A DNA stretch of 11,086 nucleotides from Candidatus Nitrosopumilus sp. (lineage in GTDB: Archaea; Thermoproteota; Nitrososphaeria; Nitrososphaerales; Nitrosopumilaceae), in assembly GCA_029941825.1 (NCBI GenBank), contig JAPYTM010000020.1:1-11086 (forward strand), read 5' to 3'. The translations under genes were made by a program, and so were the position numbers. Each line of letters starts with the position of its first letter. The first letter of the stretch is position 1. Below the pieces are notes generated by a model. That model saw nothing but the letters and a program-made list of their open reading frames with translations, ran no database searches and had not been told where the DNA came from. Positions 6,611-11,086 of the stretch are shown piece by piece.

Positions 6611-6914
6611 ATTGGATTCCAGTATTGAGAAAATAATTACTGTGTCTATTACAAAAAAACTAGGAAAAATTGTAAAAATCAATTTATCATACAAAGAAGA
6701 ATCACAAATAATTCAATCAATAAAGATTACAGGAGATTTTTTTATTCATCCTGAAGAAGTAATTGAAGAATTAGAGCAAGGGCTTTGTGGAATTAAACTA
6801 GAAAAAGAATATTTGGAAAATAAAATGAAATTAATTTTAGAGGATTCAAAAATATTTGGATTTGATATTGATTCGTTAGTAAAAATGATTCTAGAAACAT
6901 GTGGTGACAAATAA
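6600..6914 (+). CDS. lplB: Lipoate-protein ligase accessory (C-terminal) domain protein
   Basis: A 104-residue protein corresponding to the C-terminal accessory domain of bacterial lipoate-protein ligase A, encoded separately as in Thermoplasma acidophilum, where LplA needs LplB to activate lipoate. The match is the strand pattern GKIVKINLSY (about 22-31), then IKITGDFFIHPEEVIEELEQ (41-60) and LCGIKLEKE. The 'GDFF-hPEE-hxxLE' element is characteristic of this domain. It lacks the catalytic RRxTGGGAVxHD motif, which is in the next gene. It starts at ATG 6600, inside the end of gcvPB (11-base overlap), and its TAA at 6912-6914 shares one base with the apparent start of lplA. Position and order imply that the pair lipoylates or octanoylates the neighbouring H-protein. 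Confidence 0.83.
   Translation: MNHKLDSSIEKIITVSITKKLGKIVKINLSYKEESQIIQSIKITGDFFIHPEEVIEELEQGLCGIKLEKEYLENKMKLILEDSKIFGFDIDSLVKMILETCGDK
6903..6907 (+). promoter_or_regulatory. Shine-Dalgarno site favouring an ATA start for lplA
   Basis: GGTGA in the last codons of lplB, 6 bases before the ATA at 6914-6916. It is the same core as the gcvPB site (5192-5197) and is well spaced for initiation at 6914. It is 57 bases from the first conventional start (TTG 6965). Confidence 0.45.
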
Positions 6915-7636
6915 TAAAATTTGAAAAAATTAGAATTTTAGAAACGGGGGATAATTTAGGCCCATTGAACATGGCAATTGATGAGTATTTACTGTATAAT
7001 TGCAATGATCCTGTTTTGAGAATTTATGGATGGTCAAAACCATGTATCTCTATTGGTTATTTTCAAAGTACTGATGAAGTTGATTTTAAAAAATGCAAGG
7101 AACAAAACGTGGATGTGATTAGAAGGATAACTGGTGGCGGGGCAGTTTTTCATGATATGGAGGTAACGTATTCATTTGTAACAAAGGATTTTTCTCAAGG
7201 AATAATGGAATCATATAAAGAAATTAGTGAGATAGTAATTCAAGCATTAAAAGAACTTGGGCTGGATGCAAAATTTTCACCATTAAATGATGTTACAGTT
7301 AATGAAAAGAAGGTTTGTGGAAATGCACAAACAAGAAAGAACAATACTTTACTTCAACATGGCACTATTTTATTAAAAGTTGACGTAGAAAAAATGTTTT
7401 CATTACTCAGAGTTCCAAAAGAAAAAATTAGTGATAAAAATATTTTAGATGTAAAAAATAGAGTTGCAGGTATTTCAAAAACATTTGATCAAGTCTCTGA
7501 TGCTCTAAAAAATAGTACAAGGGACATTTTTGGGTGTGAGTTAGTTTCCCATACTCTAAGTGACAAAGAACTAGAATCATGTCAAAAATTAGCTGATGAA
7601 AAATTTTCTGATGAAAAATGGACATTTAAAAGATAA
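6914..7636 (+). CDS. lplA: Lipoate-protein ligase catalytic subunit (lipoate/octanoate transfer)
   Basis: Catalytic half of a bipartite lipoate-protein ligase of the biotin/lipoate A/B ligase fold, which activates lipoate (or octanoate) as the acyl-AMP and transfers it to the H-protein lysine. RRITGGGAVFHD, which binds the acyl-adenylate, lies at 7121-7156. NDVTVNEKKVCGNAQ (about 7286-7330) contains the conserved lysine region. NMAIDEYLL (6968-6994) is the usual N-terminal helix. The first conventional start in frame is TTG 6965 (223 residues), but the frame upstream encodes FEKIRILETGDNLGPL, which is the first strand and turn expected of the family. No ATG, GTG or TTG lies there. The best start is ATA at 6914, overlapping the lplB TAA and preceded by GGTGA, giving 240 residues. 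A mutated or misread ATG is possible. Function is confident; the start is not. Confidence 0.88.
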   Translation: MKFEKIRILETGDNLGPLNMAIDEYLLYNCNDPVLRIYGWSKPCISIGYFQSTDEVDFKKCKEQNVDVIRRITGGGAVFHDMEVTYSFVTKDFSQGIMESYKEISEIVIQALKELGLDAKFSPLNDVTVNEKKVCGNAQTRKNNTLLQHGTILLKVDVEKMFSLLRVPKEKISDKNILDVKNRVAGISKTFDQVSDALKNSTRDIFGCELVSHTLSDKELESCQKLADEKFSDEKWTFKR

Positions 7637-7644
7637 ACTCGGTA

Positions 7645-7653
7645 AAATTTATT
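7645..7653 (+). promoter_or_regulatory. Possible TATA-like box for lpd
   Basis: AAATTTATT ends about 25 bases before Met6 of the lpd frame (ATG 7678) but lies too close to the upstream ATG at 7663. If used, it would make 7678 the leaderless start and give lpd a promoter of its own in addition to any read-through from lplA. Confidence 0.3.
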
Positions 7654-7662
7654 GTATCTATA

Positions 7663-8982
7663 ATGTCTCAAGATTCTATGTATGATGCAGTAGTAATTGG
7701 TGCAGGACCTGCAGGCTATGTGTGTGCTTTGAGCCTAGCAAAACAAGGGTCAAAAGTTTGTGTAGTTGAAAAAGATGGTTTGGGAGGCACATGTACCCAT
7801 AAAGGCTGCATTCCTACAAAATATCTTCACTCAGTAGGCGATATTGTAAGAAGAACAAAATCTGCCAAAAAATTTGGCATCAATAGTAATGTTGAGATTG
7901 ATTATTCTGTATTAAGTTCAAAAATGAAATCAACTGTAACAAAACTTTCATCAGGAATTGCTTTTTTGTTTAAGGAAAATGGGGTAGAATGGATTCATGG
8001 AGAAGCAAGAATTGAATCTCAAAATAAAGTAATAGTTAATGATAAAACTCTGGAAACAAAAAATATTATTCTTGCTACAGGTAGCAAACCAAAAAGTTTT
8101 CCTGTAGATAGTTTATCTGAAAAAATCATATCAACGGATTCAATGTTTGAGTTAGAAAAACTTCCAGAATCAATTTTGGTTGTTGGTGGAGGGTATAGTG
8201 GATGTGAGTTTGCATCAATACTAAATGCACTAGGTTGTAAAGTTTGGTTAGTTGAAATGGAGGACTCGCTATTACCGGGTCAACCAAAAGAAGTAGGATC
8301 TGCAATTGAGAAATACATGAAACTAGATGGAATTTCTGTTATGACAAAATCTGCAATGAAAATATCTGATGGTAAAGTAATAATAAATGAGAATGAAATT
8401 AATCCTGAAAAAATTCTAATTAGTATAGGTAGAGTACCAAACTATAACACAGACGAACTAGACAAGTTGGGAATTGCTTGGAATGATAACGGAATCACAG
8501 TTAATGATCAGATGCAAACAAATCAATCAAATATTTATGCAGTTGGAGATATTGCAGGAAAATATGAGCTAGCTCACGTAGCATCATTTCAAGGAGAGGT
8601 TGCTGCACAAAACATTTTGGGTGAAAATAAAAAAATGGACTACACCACAGTTCCATTTTGTGTTTTTACGTATCCCGAAATAGCAATTGTTGGAAAGTGT
8701 GAAGGAAATTCTGCAGAGATTTCTATGATATCAAATGCTAAAGCTAATTGTTTGGGGGAAACACGAGGATTCGTCAAGGTTTTTGAGGAAAATGGAATAT
8801 TACAAGGAGTAATCATAGTTGGAGCACATGCAAGTGAAATAATTGGAGAGGCAACACTAGCAGTAAAATTAAAATTAAAACCAAAAGATGTGATTCAAAC
8901 AATTCATGCACATCCCACACTTCCTGAAGCCTTTGTAGATGCTCTAAGAAGCCTAGATCGAAAAAGTATCCATACATCATAA
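7663..8982 (+). CDS. lpd: Dihydrolipoyl dehydrogenase (L-protein)
   Basis: FAD-dependent disulfide oxidoreductase that reoxidises dihydrolipoyl H-protein and makes NADH. The FAD site VIGAGPAGYVCALSL lies at 11-25. The redox-active disulfide is Cys44/Cys49 in GGTCTHKGCIPTK. A second nucleotide fold is seen as ILVVGGGYSGCEFA (about 169-184). The FAD-contacting YAVGDIAGKYELAHVA (292-307) follows, and the C-terminal dimerisation domain ends with the catalytic HAHPTLPEAF (His417, Glu422). At 439 residues it is a compact member of a 450-480 residue family. ATG 7663 and ATG 7678 (Met6, MYDAVVIGAG) are both possible starts; the latter fits an upstream TATA-like box. The gene follows lplA by 26 bases. 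No E1 or E2 genes are in the window, so glycine cleavage is the visible job, though Lpd can serve other complexes. Confidence 0.95.
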   Translation: MSQDSMYDAVVIGAGPAGYVCALSLAKQGSKVCVVEKDGLGGTCTHKGCIPTKYLHSVGDIVRRTKSAKKFGINSNVEIDYSVLSSKMKSTVTKLSSGIAFLFKENGVEWIHGEARIESQNKVIVNDKTLETKNIILATGSKPKSFPVDSLSEKIISTDSMFELEKLPESILVVGGGYSGCEFASILNALGCKVWLVEMEDSLLPGQPKEVGSAIEKYMKLDGISVMTKSAMKISDGKVIINENEINPEKILISIGRVPNYNTDELDKLGIAWNDNGITVNDQMQTNQSNIYAVGDIAGKYELAHVASFQGEVAAQNILGENKKMDYTTVPFCVFTYPEIAIVGKCEGNSAEISMISNAKANCLGETRGFVKVFEENGILQGVIIVGAHASEIIGEATLAVKLKLKPKDVIQTIHAHPTLPEAFVDALRSLDRKSIHTS

Positions 8983-8984
8983 TA

Positions 8985-8992
8985 TTTTATAC
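8985..8992 (+). promoter_or_regulatory. TATA box for the 9016-11038 gene pair
   Basis: TTTTATAC lies just after the lpd stop, centred about 27 bases before the GTG at 9016. This is the clearest TATA-like element in the window. It suggests that the downstream pair is a separate, leaderless transcription unit. Confidence 0.55.
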
Positions 8993-9015
8993 TAGAGGGA
9001 AATCATTGCAGTTTT

Positions 9016-9939
9016 GTGATCAAAATAGGCATAGAGTTAGGGATAAGAGCTCCATTAGACGCTATTAAACGAGCAGTCCAAATTGCAGATAGTAATTCTT
9101 TAGAATATTTTTTAGTGCCAGAAACACATCCAAAAGTTTTCGGAGTTGATGCATTAGATTCATTATTAAAAATGAGTGAAAAAGTAAATCATGTAAAACT
9201 AGGTACAGGAATCATCAATGTGTTTTCAAGAACAAAAGAAGAGATTCTTGAAAGTGTAAATCAAATTCATACAAAAACTGGTGGGAAGTTTGTTTTGGGG
9301 ATTGGAACAAGTGCACCTGTGATAATTGAAAAAATGTGGAAAATGGAATTTAAAAAACCAATTTCTCGATTAAAAGAATATACAAAATTTCTCAAAATGA
9401 ATTATCCAGGTCCAGTTTATTGGGCTGCAGTGGGAGAGAAAACAACAAAACTTGCTGCAGAGAATGCAGATGGTGTAATATTTTTTTTAAAACCAAAAAT
9501 TCAAATCTCAAATCACATAGATATGATAAATTACACACTAGGATCAGCAAATAAAATAAATGAATTTAACGTAATTTCAATTATTCCCACTTTTTTTGAA
9601 GAAAACAGTAATCAAGCAAAAATGACATTAGCAAGTTACATTGGTGCAAATGAATTTTATTCTGCTCCGTTAGCCAATGCGGGTTTCAAAGAGGAAGTTG
9701 AAAAAATAAAAGATTCGTATAACAAAGTTGGATTAAAGGACGCAGCACAAAATGTAGGGGAGGCATTACTTGATGAATTAACGATTTCAGGTTCTGTGGA
9801 ATCATGCAAAGAGAAAATTTGTAAAATCATTGAAAATACGAGATTAAAAACCATCATTTTGGGATTTGACCTACCTGAAGACAAATACACAGATGACTTT
9901 TTTGAGAAACTTGATAAATTGCTGAAAAGCCTTCAATGA
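9016..9939 (+). CDS. LLM-class oxidoreductase, Mer-like (probably F420-dependent)
   Basis: A 307-residue TIM-barrel protein of the luciferase-like monooxygenase superfamily. It resembles the F420-dependent branch that includes methylene-tetrahydromethanopterin reductase (Mer): IKIGIELGIRAPLDAIKRAVQ (2-22), LEYFLVPETHPK (29-40), VKLGTGIINVFSRTKEEI (60-77, the Mer-like 'KLG-G-x-N-xxxR' strand), FVLGIGTSAP (92-101) and VYWAAVGEKTTKLAAENADG (134-153). ISGSVESCKEKI (257-268) is the usual late 'GTPEE' loop. F420 use is inferred from family and from an archaeal host; flavin use is not excluded. The substrate is unknown. Location beside genes making a methylene-pterin suggests C1 chemistry, but the next gene suggests acyl chemistry. 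The GTG start is supported by a TATA box about 27 bases upstream. Confidence 0.82.
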   Translation: MIKIGIELGIRAPLDAIKRAVQIADSNSLEYFLVPETHPKVFGVDALDSLLKMSEKVNHVKLGTGIINVFSRTKEEILESVNQIHTKTGGKFVLGIGTSAPVIIEKMWKMEFKKPISRLKEYTKFLKMNYPGPVYWAAVGEKTTKLAAENADGVIFFLKPKIQISNHIDMINYTLGSANKINEFNVISIIPTFFEENSNQAKMTLASYIGANEFYSAPLANAGFKEEVEKIKDSYNKVGLKDAAQNVGEALLDELTISGSVESCKEKICKIIENTRLKTIILGFDLPEDKYTDDFFEKLDKLLKSLQ

Positions 9940-9940
9940 G

Positions 9941-11038
9941 ATGTCAGTAGTCAATTTATCAAATATTGTATTTACCAAAGCCAAATTTCGTTATTCAATA
10001 TCTGAATTAGTTGATGATTTTCTAAAGGAAAAACTAGACAAAGAGGTTCGGGAATATGCAAAAAATCAGCTTGGAATAGATTACATCTACAAATCATATG
10101 ATTTTTCAAAAATTGATTTTGATAGTAGTGATTTTGTTGAATCAGATGTTAGTATTAATGACATGTACTATCAAACAGCAAAAAAATCTCTACACGGAAT
10201 CAATTCTGAAAAAATAGGACTATTCATTATAATTAATGACAATCAACAATATCTTGATCCTTCTCCCACAGTTGAACTAATTCCCAAGCTTTCATTTAGA
10301 AAAGATATCAGAACACAGAACTTTCAAGGACTGGCATGCTCCTCATTTTCAGAATCACTACTAAATTCTGCAGGGTATTTTCTTATGAATGGGAAAGAAG
10401 ATGCAATTGTATTAATTGGAACTCATTATACTTCATGGTTTTTAGATAGAATAAAGCAGATAAAACACATATCAAAAAAAGATAAGGCTAATTTTTATAA
10501 TTTAATTTATTTTCTAATTTTTAGTGATGCTACTGCATCGGTCATACTATCACAAAAAAAGACAAAAAATACACAAATTCAGATTGATTCAAAATCAATT
10601 TTTACATTAAAAAATACAAAAAATGGTGGAAAAAATGCTACAATAAAAATGTCGCCAGATAAAAAGCAGCGAATAATTTTTGATATGAAATTACGTCCAC
10701 AAAATCTTAGAGAGGAACTAGCAAATCTTTCAGCACAGAATCTTAAACAATTACAAAAAAAGATGCCTATTGAATTTAAAAAAATTAAGAGCTGGGGAAT
10801 ACATACTGCAGGAAGTGGATTCGTAGATTCTATTTTAGAGAAATGTCAAATTGATAAATCAAAAATTAAACTCAGTTATGATTTAATGAAAAAAACCGGA
10901 AATACAGGTGCAACCAGTTCACTACAATTCATCCATGAATGTATTAACAAAAAAGTTCTTTTACAAAACAATCTAGGTTGTTTTATAGACTATGGTTGGG
11001 AAGGAACTAACTTGTTTGTATTTAAAAAAGTAAATTAA
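9941..11038 (+). CDS. Divergent thiolase-fold condensing enzyme (KAS III / type III PKS-like)
   Basis: A 365-residue protein with the duplicated thiolase-fold layout of ketoacyl synthase III, chalcone-synthase and fatty-acid-elongase (FAE1-type) enzymes. The nucleophile is Cys133 in FQGLACSSFSES. FSDATASVILS (194-204) matches the usual 'FGDGAAAxxL' strand. The catalytic His288 lies in WGIHTAGSGFVDSIL (285-299), and Asn321 in KKTGNTGATSSLQFI matches the 'GNxxSxS' helix. The C-terminal GCFIDYGWEGTNLFVF corresponds to the 'GFGxGxxxxxxxW' strand. The Cys-His-Asn triad argues for an active condensing enzyme, as opposed to a degenerate one. The acyl substrate and product are unknown. It starts one base after the stop of the LLM oxidoreductase, so the two are almost certainly co-translated and likely share a pathway. 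Total length is normal for KAS III-like enzymes. Confidence 0.78.
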   Translation: MSVVNLSNIVFTKAKFRYSISELVDDFLKEKLDKEVREYAKNQLGIDYIYKSYDFSKIDFDSSDFVESDVSINDMYYQTAKKSLHGINSEKIGLFIIINDNQQYLDPSPTVELIPKLSFRKDIRTQNFQGLACSSFSESLLNSAGYFLMNGKEDAIVLIGTHYTSWFLDRIKQIKHISKKDKANFYNLIYFLIFSDATASVILSQKKTKNTQIQIDSKSIFTLKNTKNGGKNATIKMSPDKKQRIIFDMKLRPQNLREELANLSAQNLKQLQKKMPIEFKKIKSWGIHTAGSGFVDSILEKCQIDKSKIKLSYDLMKKTGNTGATSSLQFIHECINKKVLLQNNLGCFIDYGWEGTNLFVFKKVN

Positions 11039-11086
11039 CAAAAATAAAGACTAAAAGTAAATTTGAAAAAATTGAACTCTTCTAAC

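Noticed and set aside
6965..6967. TTG as the true start of lplA
   Set aside because: It would drop the conserved first strand encoded upstream and has no nearby SD or TATA element; kept only as the conventional fallback.
9657..9890. 77-codon minus-strand frame inside the LLM oxidoreductase gene
   Set aside because: Antisense to a coherent family protein; its composition looks like a shadow frame.
1..11086. tRNA or rRNA genes, CRISPR arrays, insertion sequences, long direct repeats
   Set aside because: None seen on either strand by eye: no repeat-spacer pattern, no transposase motif, no tRNA-like cloverleaf in the intergenic gaps, which are all short.

Overview
This A+T-rich window most likely comes from a low-GC ammonia-oxidising archaeon of the Nitrososphaeria (Thaumarchaeota), in the Nitrosopumilus range. 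The archaeal reading rests on several things seen together. TATA-like boxes sit about 26-29 bases upstream of first-gene start codons, which fits leaderless transcripts. GGTGA(T) Shine-Dalgarno sites appear inside an operon. Lipoate-protein ligase is split into two genes in the archaeal way. A PAC2-family protein and an F420-type (Mer-like) oxidoreductase are present. The genus-level placement is inference from composition and protein flavour, not a database match.

Left part (1-1560): a 55-residue, cysteine-rich CWC-type protein (155-322, +) and a small DUF5655-like protein (356-685, +). These converge on a PAC2-family protein (720-1400, -). Between PAC2 and lipA lies a 32-codon fragment (1460-1558, -) that reads as the C-terminal tail of a TRIC/UPF0126 membrane channel. 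It has no start and no upstream body, so it looks like a gene relic.

Centre (1555-8982): a nearly self-contained glycine cleavage and lipoylation locus. lipA (lipoyl synthase, -) diverges from gcvT (T-protein, +) across a very short shared promoter. Then come gcvH (H-protein), gcvPA and gcvPB (split P-protein), the ligase accessory protein lplB, the ligase catalytic protein lplA, and lpd (L-protein). From gcvH to lplA the genes abut or overlap, as in a single operon; lpd probably also has its own promoter. Together they lipoylate H-protein and break glycine into CO2, NH3, NADH and a methylene group on a pterin carrier. No lipB is visible.

Right part (9016-11038): a two-gene unit with its own TATA box. 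It encodes a Mer-like LLM-family oxidoreductase followed, after one base, by a divergent thiolase-fold (KAS III / type III PKS-like) condensing enzyme that keeps a Cys-His-Asn triad. This pair beside the glycine cleavage locus is the least explained and most interesting part of the window. The most unusual gene-structure feature is lplA, whose conserved N-terminus has no ATG/GTG/TTG start and appears to begin at an ATA codon overlapping the lplB stop.
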